Source of the DNA: Bacteroidales bacterium
GTDB lineage: Bacteria; Bacteroidota; Bacteroidia; Bacteroidales; UBA10428
Direction: 5' to 3'
DNA: 60,919 bases
Assembly (NCBI GenBank): GCA_016926205.1
Contig: JAFGPB010000087.1
Location: 1-60,919, forward strand
Shown: piece by piece, positions 1 through 9,096 of the stretch
Numbering within the stretch: the stretch's first letter is position 1
Layout of the letters: every line of letters starts with the position of its first letter
Program-made: the position numbers and the translations under genes
The notes under the pieces: generated by a model
Databases searched by the model: none
What the model was told of the DNA's origin: nothing
The model's input: the letters and a program-made list of their open reading frames with translations, nothing else

Positions 1-3000
1 GCTGTAAATTCGATCTTGAAATAACGGTCGCCCGCAGTGATCTGGTCAACTTCATAAGTTTCTGTCTGTGCAAGATAACGGATGATTGTCTTGTTATCGC
101 GGATTGCCAGGTCAAATCTCAGGTTCAGATCACTTTCAAAAGTCCTTTCACCGATTTTCACAGGCACAGAGTTAAAACGGTATCCTGCACCAATCACAAG
201 CTCATTATTAAGGCTTTCCGTAAGCTGATTGTTGGACAGGCTCAAGGCCAGTACCCTGGATTTTCTGAATTGCAGGCGTGTGGACAGACTGTTCACCCAG
301 GCCATGTCTAACCCGATAAAAGGATTCATGTCCTCCCTTATTGCCAGTGTATTAATCTGCAGCTCAGGAATAAAATTGTTCTGTATGTCCCTGACGTATC
401 CCAGACCGTCTTCTTCATCCGCAACGAATCCGAAGTTGGTCGTATACGCATTAATATTGTATGTAGAACTGTAAGAGTGTGTTATGTTTGCGGATCTCAA
501 CAACGGCTGAAGGAACGGTATTCTCGAGATTCCGTCAAAAGTAAGTCGCCAGTTCGGCATGATTTTCAGGAATCCGGGAAACTTTGAAAGTGAAATCTTC
601 TGAGGATCCTGACCGGTATAGGATGCAAGGAAAGCCGGGATGATCACATCGGAAGACGTAGAACCGTAACCATCTGCATAACCGGGTTCTGTTGCTTGCT
701 GAATCGTACCCTGATAATGGATTCCGGTCGCATCCAGACGCTCATCAGATAACCGTTGAGAAATGATCTTACGGTATTCCTTGAACCGTTCAAAATAAAC
801 CGACATGTAACCGTTGTCGCTTTTGATTTTCTCAAATGCTGATCCGATGCTTATAATTGACATGGAGAAACTTCCGTACCTCATGCGGTTGTCAAAATAG
901 AACCCCCCATGAGTGAACAGGGTATCACTGTAATAAAAATATTCATTCAATGATTTCGTATGCGTTCTGAGTCCCGAAAGCTCTACTCTGAAACCTCTTA
1001 CCGGCTCAAAGGTTCCTCTGATGTTTACATTTTCGGTTTCATTCAGGGTATATGGACTGTTAAAGGCCGGATTTCTCGTCAGCCAGCCATTTGATGCGGC
1101 ATTCCTGATAAAATCCTGGTCCTGGTATCCCAGAAGAAACGGCAATCCCGGAGAGCCTCCGTACTCATCTCCGGTATTGAATCCGATGATGTTTGGTGTG
1201 GGCATGTATCCCATCAGATTGGTGCCTCCGGTTTTTGAATATGTCAATGTTACATTTTTCAATCCTGTCAGGATCCTTACCGTATTCTCAGCCAGAAACA
1301 CGAAAGGATTCTCGCCGGCTTCGACTTCTCCCGTCACCGTAAGCATAACACCGGTATGGATCGTATCGGCCGTAACACTGATCCTGTTCTCGTCTATAAC
1401 ATCAATAATGGCTTCCACATCCTGTCCATTCCTGTCTTTCAGAACCACCTCAACATTCCTGGTGTTCAGTTTGTGACTGAAATTTCTGGTGGTATTGGCT
1501 CTTAATGCCAGATTCTCCCTTGAATACGTCACGGTCTTGTATCTCTTGTCAGCCTCAACCTGTCCGGTTGCCGTTCCGCCATATTTTGAACTGATCCTGT
1601 TTATGAATTTCACTTTGTTGTAAAGTAAAGACAGGTTCAGGCTGGAATTCGCCTGAATGGTGCTGGAATTGCTCATGGAATTGCCAAGAGAACGGCTTCC
1701 CTGAAATACAGGTCCCTCCCTCCACTGGAAAGTAGAATTGTATCGCAGGGACAATGAGGTCCAGTTCAGGATCGGAAATTTGCTCAACGGTACACTGTAT
1801 GTCGCGTTAAAACTGTGGTTGTAATGTATCGCACGTCCTCCTTCACCGATGCTGTTCCAGACTGATTTTGACCATTCACGGTTGTCCCCTTTTCTGAACC
1901 AGTCGTATGCACCCTGTTGCTCTTCGATTCGCGACTGGTTGTGGACCGAAAAATCAAATCTTAACGACCGGGTAAGATCCCAGCTGATCTCATATTCCCG
2001 GGTCCAGACGAAATCCTTGCTTACGGTTGAATCAATCAGGATTTCACGGTCTTCATAAACATTTCTCAGTTTAGTCTCATTGTAATACCTGTCGAAATCT
2101 GTCCGGAATGAAAGCCTGCTGGGCATGAGCGAGAAATTGAAATCTTTGATAAAACGCAAATAAGGTGAATTTAAGCCTTTTATACTGCCAAACGGGGTGA
2201 TGTTTTTTGGCCTCGCATTGTATATATAATTGAAGGCCAATCCATATCTCACCGTATTGTTGCGCTCAACCTCATAACTGTGCGCTTCGGTCCTGCTGTA
2301 ACCTGCAGTCAGTGAAAAATTGGAAGGGGAAAGCAGCCGGAACTTCTCGAACTCCTGATTCACCCGGACGTTCGTAAGGTTGACACTGTTGCGCTTGACC
2401 ACATCCTGAGACACTTCCTTGACCTCCCTTCTTTCATCTTTCGTCCCGGCTTCTTTCAGGGCATCCTTCAGCAGTCGGTCCGGTTCATTCGGTGCGTATT
2501 CCGGATTTATTGTCGTATTTGATATGCCGACGTAGAGGGGAATGGACACCTGGGTTTTTTCAGGCAACAGCTTTCCCAGCTCTACGTTGGTGGCAACATT
2601 GATTTGGTTGGTTTCTTCTTTTTTCCGCTGGTCAACCTTCTGTTCAATGCTGCCGAATCCGGGTTTTGATGTGCTGCCCGCGACCGATATCGTACCCAGG
2701 TCCGCAAGCCGCAACTGCGTTCTGGCATTTACTGCCCAGCCCCCGTCATTGTTGAAATCTGTCAGTCTAAATTCATTAAACCACACTTCTGCGGATTTGG
2801 AAAGGCCGTCGTTCGGATAATCATTGTCCACATCACCTGCATTTCTGATCCCGATCAGAATCGTCCTGATGTTGCTGAGGTTCGGTGTTCCTTTGATGCG
2901 TACCCTGTTTTTCCCATCCTTTCTCATATAAACCCTGGTGATGTTATAGTTTCCAGGATCATCGCGAACTGCCTGATCCCTCTCAACCTTCAGGTCCACC

Positions 3001-6000
3001 AGCTCATCCAGCTTGATTTCTATCAGATTTTCGTCAGGCCATACGATCCTCCGTTCAGAATCATTATAATTGCCCTGGGGGGTTACCTTCAATGGAACTT
3101 CATATTCGTAGTAGTTGTCGGTCTGGTCAGATCCCATCCTGACAAAAGCCGTGATTTCATAATCATTCAGGTTCTGGTTGATCAAAGCTTCCGCATGAAC
3201 AAACATCTTCAGCATTTTATACTGCCTCAGGTCAAGGTTCATGTTCTTATAAGCACCTCTGGCATCACCATCTGCAAGGTTGCGTACCCTATAGACCACC
3301 GACTGTTCATTCAACTGGGCAATCTGAGGCTGACTGGGATCCACAACACGGTCGATTCCCGGGGGCAGAATATAGTTGACGGGTTCTTTGGCTGCATTTT
3401 CTTCAATATTTACGGACGTGATCTCAAAATTTCCGCCTTCATACTGATTTGTGATGGAAGGGCCTCCCTGAACAAGACTGTTGTTGTATTTTCTCCATTC
3501 CGACCTGATCAGGCGCAACTCGGCAAAACGAAGGATCACCGGCTCCCGGAATCCCGTCAGGTACATTCTCATGAACCTTATGGACTTGAAATCCTCAATA
3601 TTCCCGTATTTCTTCTCGAAATCGTTGATCGGGATGCGAAACTGATACCAGTTTACATCCTTCCCCCTTACGATCTCAGTGATATAATCATTCTCAACAT
3701 TCATGATCCCGGGCTTCAATGGAACATGATATTCATAATAAGATTCCGTTTCATTTAACGTATTGTCACGATTTAAATCCTCTGTATTCGGCAGGGTTGT
3801 ACCTGCCGCAAAATCACCTCCGCTCTGCTGGTTTGTCGGTGAGTTGCCTTCCATATTATTGTAATCCTTATACCGGGAAATGACACCTGCCGTATCGCTG
3901 TAATCAGGACTGAGAAAATACCTGAAATTATCACGGGAAGGATCTTCAAATGCCATCTGAAATGCCTGTGAACCCTGAGGCAATGCATTAAGATATGACC
4001 TGAATTTTTCCCGCTCCTGATCATCATCCAGACCGTCGAGTCCAACGTCCTGCATGGCGCGGTTGTCGGGATCAGCATCGAAAGTGTTTACAATGGCCTG
4101 TACCGTAGGCACCCTGCCCCAGACCGTGTTTGTATCAACACGGACAATGGTGTCCGTTGTCGGCAGACCGTTTTCAAACGATTTGCGTGAATCTTTCAGC
4201 ACATCCTCAGAGATCTCTCCGAGGTTGAAATACAAATCACCTCCCTGATGCAGGGAATCCTCAACGAAAGGATCCATAAGCCAGAACTCTATATATTCAA
4301 TATTGGAAGTTTCAAAATCATTGGTCTGAATTTCACGCATAATGCCGCCCCACCTAAGTTCAGGATTCGGAAGCCTGCCGTCAGGGGTAATTGACGGATC
4401 GAAATTATAAGGACCCCGTTCTTCAGGATAGTAGGCCAGGTTCATGACAAGCAGGGTATTGTCAAAGCCTGTGCCGCTTTCCCTTTTCTTAAAGATCTCC
4501 GTTTCCAGGATCTCCCGGACAAATTGACTGTTCTGCTCTTCCTCGGTGATGTTGTCGGGGGTTCTTGACTCATTTCGTGTAAAAAGCGGATCGATCGAAT
4601 ACCAGGCCAGTTTTGCCCGGTTGTAACCGTAGCGCAGATCATTCAAAGTGCCGGAATATTCAAACCTTTTGGGTGTACTGGACAAAAACCAGGACTGAAT
4701 CGTTTTCAGCTCAACCGGGGTTTCTGTACCTTCAAAATCATCTATGTATGCAACACCCCCTTCACCGATGACTTTGGCCTGACCGGGGATCAGGTGTGCG
4801 AATTCAGCATCGAATGTCACCGTAGACGGTTCTTTCGTCTCGATCAACGGCAGTTTGTCAATTAAATTGGTGATGAGTTGTGATTCCGTACGGTAGCTGG
4901 TATTCAAACCCCATATGGTGTTGGAGATCGGTTCGTCGCCAATATTGACCTTTTGCGTTAAGGGTCTTTCTGTCAGGTTCATCACTGTCGCGCCCACATT
5001 GAAATTGTCCGAGAACCTGTATTCCATATGTGTGCCCACAAGGGTCTTGGTCTGCAAATTGAAAAGCGCGTTGTTCTCAAGTGAAACCCGGATCGGCGCT
5101 CCGGATTCAATAAGTCCCTGATTCAGGATCCTCACCCTTCCCAAAGTGTAATCCACCGTATAATCCTGTCCTTCAGCAAGTGTAAGCCCCCCTGAAGATA
5201 CCTTTACGGAGCCCTGGGGTATGTTAATCGCATTGAGCTGTATCTCTGAACTGGAAGATGACTGGTAGGAACCTTCCAGGAAAAACTTGTTCTTTCCGGA
5301 GTTCTGTCGCGCCTTGGTTTGTGTGGAATCATAAAGCGCTTCAAAGACATATTTATCAGCAACGGGATCTCTGGCAGGGTCGCCTCCGGTGATGGTCATG
5401 CGTAAATCCGAACCAAAAGGCTCAACCTGCGTGAAAAAGATCCTTCCGTCCCGGGCACTGACAGTAATTCCTTCTATAAAGTCAAACCGGCCGTCCGGAA
5501 CCGGTTGATTCCTTGAATCGAGATTGTCCATGTCCATCACCTTAAGCAGAATCTTCCGGTTAAAACTGCTGTCAGCCTGATTGTCGGCAATATAATTCAC
5601 AGGAACACCCGTCTCATCTTTCCTATACAAAATATCCATAATAAAATCCTGGCCTGAGACCTGATATGCTCCGATTGCATAAACATTTTTCATCATCAGA
5701 TCCCATGTTCCGAGCTTTGGGGTCAGAGTGGTACCCTTGATCATTTTTACGGCCAGTGTTGCTGGTGCGCTCACACCATCGGTTGACAACTCTCCCACCC
5801 GGTAAGTCTTGCCCTGAAATGTATACACATAAGCAACTGCCAGCACTTCATCCGACCGCAGCGCAGAATTCAGGGAAATGTACCCCAGCTCCCTGTTTAC
5901 CGTATATTCGCGTTCATTTAACTTACGGGCATTTTCAACTTTTTCAAAATCAATTCCGTTGTAAAAACCTGAAGTACCTTCAAGAGGAGCAAGGATTTTG

Positions 6001-7277
6001 GAAATCTGGTTGAATGTCCTGAATGCCGCATAATCCGCTGTGATGGTCGTGTAAAGCTGATTCTGCCCGTTGTCTGCCGGTGCATTCACCAAACTCCCGG
6101 GAAGAATGAAATTCTCTTCACCGAAGAAATTCGGCTGACCGTCGGGACCGTATCCTTCACCGAGATCCATCAGTGCCAGGATATTTCGGGTATCATTGTT
6201 GAAATCGCTTGTTTTGTTCGTAATCCACACTTCAACCTGCTCAATCCGGACACCTGAATTAACATGCGGCAATGATTCAAGCCAGGAATTGTAATTGTCC
6301 CTGAAGAAATGCGACAGGAAAAAATGCCGGTTTGCGTCATAGTCCACTGCATCCACCTTGAATTCATTTATCTGGGCTCCGCCTTTCACTTCGATGACCT
6401 GCGACTGTCCGCGCTGGTGACTGAAAACGGTGCTCACGAATAGTTTTCCGAACTGCAGATCGGTCTTCAGTCCGAATAAGCTCTGGCTCCCTGTAATCAG
6501 GCTCCCGGGGAGTGAGAATGTCACGTTTCCCGCTTCTATCTTTTTAATGATTTCATCCTCCTTCCCCGTATATTCCAGTTTTGTTTTATTCTCAAAATCA
6601 AATGAAGCCTCAGTATTGTAATTGATCCCCAGTTGCATTTTGTCTCCTATGCTTCCGGTGACATTCATCTGGATCTTTTCTTTGAACAAAAAAGATCCGT
6701 TTCTTCTGTTTTTTTCCGAAAGTGCCGGATTGTCAATCCTGGACATGTTGTAGCCAAAGATCAACTCTGCCGAACCCTGGGGTACAATATTGATTACATC
6801 AGTACCAAAAACCTTATCAAAGGTTTCACCAAGACTGAATGTTGGCAGTAAGGGTGCAGTCTGTGATGCGGAAGTCTCCCTCGACCTCTGAAACCAGTAA
6901 TCACGTACCGAAGTCCGGTTGACATAATCATAATACTGATCGATGGTCATGGATGAAGGACGCCTGTAATCAAAACTCCCGATTTTCTCTGAAAATATAA
7001 ACCGGTTCTGAGCCGGGTCATAAGTCACCAACTGCCGGATATTCGAAGGATTTCTAAGGTACAAAGGAGAATAAATGCCGCTGTTTGAAAAAGGAAAACG
7101 CAATTCATCCCTGAAGGGATACTGCAATTTCAGACTATCATTGGATTCCGGAACAACTTCCTGTGCAAAGCCGGCGTTCGCAACCAAACCCATCAAAAAG
7201 CAAACCAGCCAGCGGGTTTTTGTATATATTTGAAACGGCTTTGTCCTTCTGATATGTTGAACCGTCCAATTTGTCAA
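1..7277 (-). CDS. sprA: T9SS outer-membrane translocon SprA (Sov), 3' end missing
   Basis: The minus-strand frame is open without interruption to the window edge (about 2,400 codons), so only the last few dozen residues are missing compared with known SprA/Sov proteins. SprA is the giant 36-strand outer-membrane barrel through which T9SS cargo crosses. The translation shows family traits throughout: alternating aromatic beta-strand segments, repeated FDFENKTKLEYTG-like and GQDYTVDYTLGRVRILN-like stretches, and an Asp/Asn-rich region around 3770-4080. A signal peptide ends in VANAGFA|QEV. The first ATG is at 7193 but leaves a signal peptide without a basic n-region. A TTG at 7277, in frame and 20 bp after ruvA, gives a full one (basic HIRRTKPFQIYTKTRW, then LVCFLMGLVANAGFA), so I favour 7277; the start remains uncertain. 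It follows pdxA and ruvA on the same strand. Confidence 0.93.
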   Translation of the reverse strand, partial: MTNWTVQHIRRTKPFQIYTKTRWLVCFLMGLVANAGFAQEVVPESNDSLKLQYPFRDELRFPFSNSGIYSPLYLRNPSNIRQLVTYDPAQNRFIFSEKIGSFDYRRPSSMTIDQYYDYVNRTSVRDYWFQRSRETSASQTAPLLPTFSLGETFDKVFGTDVINIVPQGSAELIFGYNMSRIDNPALSEKNRRNGSFLFKEKIQMNVTGSIGDKMQLGINYNTEASFDFENKTKLEYTGKEDEIIKKIEAGNVTFSLPGSLITGSQSLFGLKTDLQFGKLFVSTVFSHQRGQSQVIEVKGGAQINEFKVDAVDYDANRHFFLSHFFRDNYNSWLESLPHVNSGVRIEQVEVWITNKTSDFNNDTRNILALMDLGEGYGPDGQPNFFGEENFILPGSLVNAPADNGQNQLYTTITADYAAFRTFNQISKILAPLEGTSGFYNGIDFEKVENARKLNEREYTVNRELGYISLNSALRSDEVLAVAYVYTFQGKTYRVGELSTDGVSAPATLAVKMIKGTTLTPKLGTWDLMMKNVYAIGAYQVSGQDFIMDILYRKDETGVPVNYIADNQADSSFNRKILLKVMDMDNLDSRNQPVPDGRFDFIEGITVSARDGRIFFTQVEPFGSDLRMTITGGDPARDPVADKYVFEALYDSTQTKARQNSGKNKFFLEGSYQSSSSSEIQLNAINIPQGSVKVSSGGLTLAEGQDYTVDYTLGRVRILNQGLIESGAPIRVSLENNALFNLQTKTLVGTHMEYRFSDNFNVGATVMNLTERPLTQKVNIGDEPISNTIWGLNTSYRTESQLITNLIDKLPLIETKEPSTVTFDAEFAHLIPGQAKVIGEGGVAYIDDFEGTETPVELKTIQSWFLSSTPKRFEYSGTLNDLRYGYNRAKLAWYSIDPLFTRNESRTPDNITEEEQNSQFVREILETEIFKKRESGTGFDNTLLVMNLAYYPEERGPYNFDPSITPDGRLPNPELRWGGIMREIQTNDFETSNIEYIEFWLMDPFVEDSLHQGGDLYFNLGEISEDVLKDSRKSFENGLPTTDTIVRVDTNTVWGRVPTVQAIVNTFDADPDNRAMQDVGLDGLDDDQEREKFRSYLNALPQGSQAFQMAFEDPSRDNFRYFLSPDYSDTAGVISRYKDYNNMEGNSPTNQQSGGDFAAGTTLPNTEDLNRDNTLNETESYYEYHVPLKPGIMNVENDYITEIVRGKDVNWYQFRIPINDFEKKYGNIEDFKSIRFMRMYLTGFREPVILRFAELRLIRSEWRKYNNSLVQGGPSITNQYEGGNFEITSVNIEENAAKEPVNYILPPGIDRVVDPSQPQIAQLNEQSVVYRVRNLADGDARGAYKNMNLDLRQYKMLKMFVHAEALINQNLNDYEITAFVRMGSDQTDNYYEYEVPLKVTPQGNYNDSERRIVWPDENLIEIKLDELVDLKVERDQAVRDDPGNYNITRVYMRKDGKNRVRIKGTPNLSNIRTILIGIRNAGDVDNDYPNDGLSKSAEVWFNEFRLTDFNNDGGWAVNARTQLRLADLGTISVAGSTSKPGFGSIEQKVDQRKKEETNQINVATNVELGKLLPEKTQVSIPLYVGISNTTINPEYAPNEPDRLLKDALKEAGTKDERREVKEVSQDVVKRNSVNLTNVRVNQEFEKFRLLSPSNFSLTAGYSRTEAHSYEVERNNTVRYGLAFNYIYNARPKNITPFGSIKGLNSPYLRFIKDFNFSLMPSRLSFRTDFDRYYNETKLRNVYEDREILIDSTVSKDFVWTREYEISWDLTRSLRFDFSVHNQSRIEEQQGAYDWFRKGDNREWSKSVWNSIGEGGRAIHYNHSFNATYSVPLSKFPILNWTSLSLRYNSTFQWREGPVFQGSRSLGNSMSNSSTIQANSSLNLSLLYNKVKFINRISSKYGGTATGQVEADKRYKTVTYSRENLALRANTTRNFSHKLNTRNVEVVLKDRNGQDVEAIIDVIDENRISVTADTIHTGVMLTVTGEVEAGENPFVFLAENTVRILTGLKNVTLTYSKTGGTNLMGYMPTPNIIGFNTGDEYGGSPGLPFLLGYQDQDFIRNAASNGWLTRNPAFNSPYTLNETENVNIRGTFEPVRGFRVELSGLRTHTKSLNEYFYYSDTLFTHGGFYFDNRMRYGSFSMSIISIGSAFEKIKSDNGYMSVYFERFKEYRKIISQRLSDERLDATGIHYQGTIQQATEPGYADGYGSTSSDVIIPAFLASYTGQDPQKISLSKFPGFLKIMPNWRLTFDGISRIPFLQPLLRSANITHSYSSTYNINAYTTNFGFVADEEDGLGYVRDIQNNFIPELQINTLAIREDMNPFIGLDMAWVNSLSTRLQFRKSRVLALSLSNNQLTESLNNELVIGAGYRFNSVPVKIGERTFESDLNLRFDLAIRDNKTIIRYLAQTETYEVDQITAGDRYFKIEFT

Positions 7278-7297
7278 ATTCCTGATGTTTATGACTT

Positions 7298-7879
7298 TTA
7301 CAACTGTTTCAAGGCTTTTTTGATGAGGTCCTCAAGCGAAAGGGATTTTTCTTTGGCCAATATCCTCACGAGTACCTTATCCACTTCGGTTTTGTTAAAC
7401 CCAAGGATTACCAATGCAGATAACGCTTCATCCTTTAATCTATTGTCTATTAGAGCAAATAATTCGTCAGATGTTTTTTCTTTGCCCAGTTTGTCCCTCA
7501 GCTCGATGATTACCCGTTGCGCTGTCTTTGTACCGATACCTTTGATGCTTTGCAGGACTGAAGTATTGCCGGCAGCAATCGCCTGCTGCAAATCGAGGGT
7601 GGTCAGTGATGACAGCATCATGCGTGCTGTATTGGCACCGATACCGGAAACAGTGATCAGTGCCCTGAACATTTCACGTTCAAGCTTGTCGGAAAAGCCA
7701 TAAAAAAGATGCGCGTCTTCCCGTATTACCTGATGGATGAACAGTTTTACCCGGGTGAGTGACTGGATTTTTGAATATGTATTCAGTGAAATCTGAACAA
7801 TGTAACCTATATTTCCGGTTTCAATGACACAAAATGCAGGGTTGATTTCAGTAAGGTCACCTTCAATGGTTTCATACAT
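7298..7879 (-). CDS. ruvA: Holliday junction branch migration protein RuvA
   Basis: RuvA binds the four-way Holliday junction and loads the RuvB motor during recombinational repair. The 193-residue product has the family's usual length. It starts MYETIEGDL and has an N-terminal OB-fold with IETGNIGYIVQIS, then tandem helix-hairpin-helix motifs TVSGIGANTARMML (about residues 95-110) and IKGIGTKTAQRVI (about 130-143), and a short C-terminal RuvB-contact domain from about 150 onward. It lies between pdxA (69 bp upstream) and sprA (20 bp downstream if sprA starts at the TTG), all on the minus strand, so co-transcription is likely. ruvA beside sprA is a neighbourhood I recall from other Bacteroidota, but I cannot check that here. 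Confidence 0.96.
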   Translation of the reverse strand: MYETIEGDLTEINPAFCVIETGNIGYIVQISLNTYSKIQSLTRVKLFIHQVIREDAHLFYGFSDKLEREMFRALITVSGIGANTARMMLSSLTTLDLQQAIAAGNTSVLQSIKGIGTKTAQRVIIELRDKLGKEKTSDELFALIDNRLKDEALSALVILGFNKTEVDKVLVRILAKEKSLSLEDLIKKALKQL

Positions 7880-7948
7880 GGGAATTGTTGTTATGGATTT
7901 TTATCAGGTCAGGTTGTTTTGCTACTCTCCGAAGCCAGCGGGACAGGA

Positions 7949-9001
7949 TCATAATTCACTAAGATCTACAGATGAAAGCGGATTGCGTGACATCTCACTG
8001 TATGAACTCCTGTTCTTAAAAATATCACATGCAAGATAGATTGCTTTCCTGAAGGATTCCGGTGATGCTTCATTTTTACCGGCCAGTTCATATGCGGTAC
8101 CGTGTGCCGGAGATGTCCTTACCACAGGCAGTCCGGCCGTATAATTCACTCCTCCGTCAACTGTAAGCGCCTTAAACGGAATCATCCCTTGATCATGATA
8201 CATGGCAAGAACAGCATCAAACTGCCGGTACGTTCCCGCACCAAAAAATCCATCTGCCGGAAATGGGCCGAAAGCCATAATCTTTTCTGTTTTTGCCAGT
8301 TCCAGGGCAGGCTTGATAATGTCTGTTTCTTCACTGCCCAGCAGTCCTTCATCGCCCGCATGGGGATTCAGTCCAAGTACTGCGATACGCGGACTTGAAA
8401 TCATAAAATCGATCTGAAGGGACCGGTTCAAAATGTGCAGTTTTTCTAAAATTGCATCCATGGTAATGTATTCTGGAATTTTGATTATGGGCAGGTGGGT
8501 CGTTACAACTCCCACCCTCATCAGGTCATTGATCATCAACATGAGCACTCCCTCCGCTTTAAACCGTGATGCCAGAAACTCGGTATGACCCGGAAAATTG
8601 AATCTATCCGATTGTATGTTCATCTTGTTTACGGGACCCGTCACAAGTGCATCGATCTTACCGGCCGCCATATCCGAACAGGCGGCTTCAAGTGCTTTAT
8701 AGGAAGCTTCACCGGCAGCCTGACTGATCTTTCCCAGTTCAACCCTTGCATTGTCGTCAGTACAGTTGATGATGTTTGCGCGGCGCAGGATCGCTTCATC
8801 TGCCAGGCGTATCGTATTGAAGCTGAAGTTTTCTATATTCAGTGCTTTGCGATGGTATGATGCAATCTTAGGCGAACCATAAATGACCGGTATGCAAAAA
8901 TCAAAAATTCTGTTGTCCAATAATGATTTGATAATTACCTCATAACTGATCCCATTGATATCACCCTGAGTTATTCCGAGTATAATTTTATCACCCTTCA
9001 T
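7949..9001 (-). CDS. pdxA: 4-hydroxythreonine-4-phosphate dehydrogenase PdxA
   Basis: PdxA oxidises 4-phosphohydroxy-L-threonine with NAD in the DXP-dependent pathway to pyridoxal phosphate. The 350-residue protein has the expected length and motifs: ITQGDINGISYEV at the N-terminus, the PGHTEFLA segment carrying a metal-binding His, LGLNPHAGDEGLLGSEE in the middle, GPFPADGFF, MYHDQGMIPFKAL with a second metal His, and the C-terminal VRTSPAHGTAYELAG with the third. It begins with ATG at 9001; the nearest upstream gene is the sensor kinase ending at 9097. It is followed by ruvA and sprA on the same strand. Related PdxA2/DUF paralogs exist, but the complete motif set favours true PdxA. Confidence 0.95.
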   Translation of the reverse strand: MKGDKIILGITQGDINGISYEVIIKSLLDNRIFDFCIPVIYGSPKIASYHRKALNIENFSFNTIRLADEAILRRANIINCTDDNARVELGKISQAAGEASYKALEAACSDMAAGKIDALVTGPVNKMNIQSDRFNFPGHTEFLASRFKAEGVLMLMINDLMRVGVVTTHLPIIKIPEYITMDAILEKLHILNRSLQIDFMISSPRIAVLGLNPHAGDEGLLGSEETDIIKPALELAKTEKIMAFGPFPADGFFGAGTYRQFDAVLAMYHDQGMIPFKALTVDGGVNYTAGLPVVRTSPAHGTAYELAGKNEASPESFRKAIYLACDIFKNRSSYSEMSRNPLSSVDLSEL

Positions 9002-9081
9002 GATCTGTACCTTAATAAATTAATGATTACGGGCCGCATATCCGACCCGGTCCGGTAAAGTTAACAATTTTATTCAGTGAT

Positions 9082-9095
9082 GTGGTGCTCACCAC
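9082..9095 (-). terminator. Small hairpin after the sensor kinase gene
   Basis: GTGGTG and CACCAC face each other across two bases directly after the kinase stop codon. There is no clear T-run behind it on the minus strand, so it may be only a weak terminator or chance. The rest of the 95-bp gap to pdxA shows no clear TAnnTTTG element, so pdxA may still be read from upstream. Confidence 0.25.
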
Positions 9096-9096
9096 C

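Noticed and set aside
1021-1476. Plus-strand open frames across 229-7200
   Set aside because: They are shadows of sprA, whose minus-strand frame is continuous and protein-like throughout.
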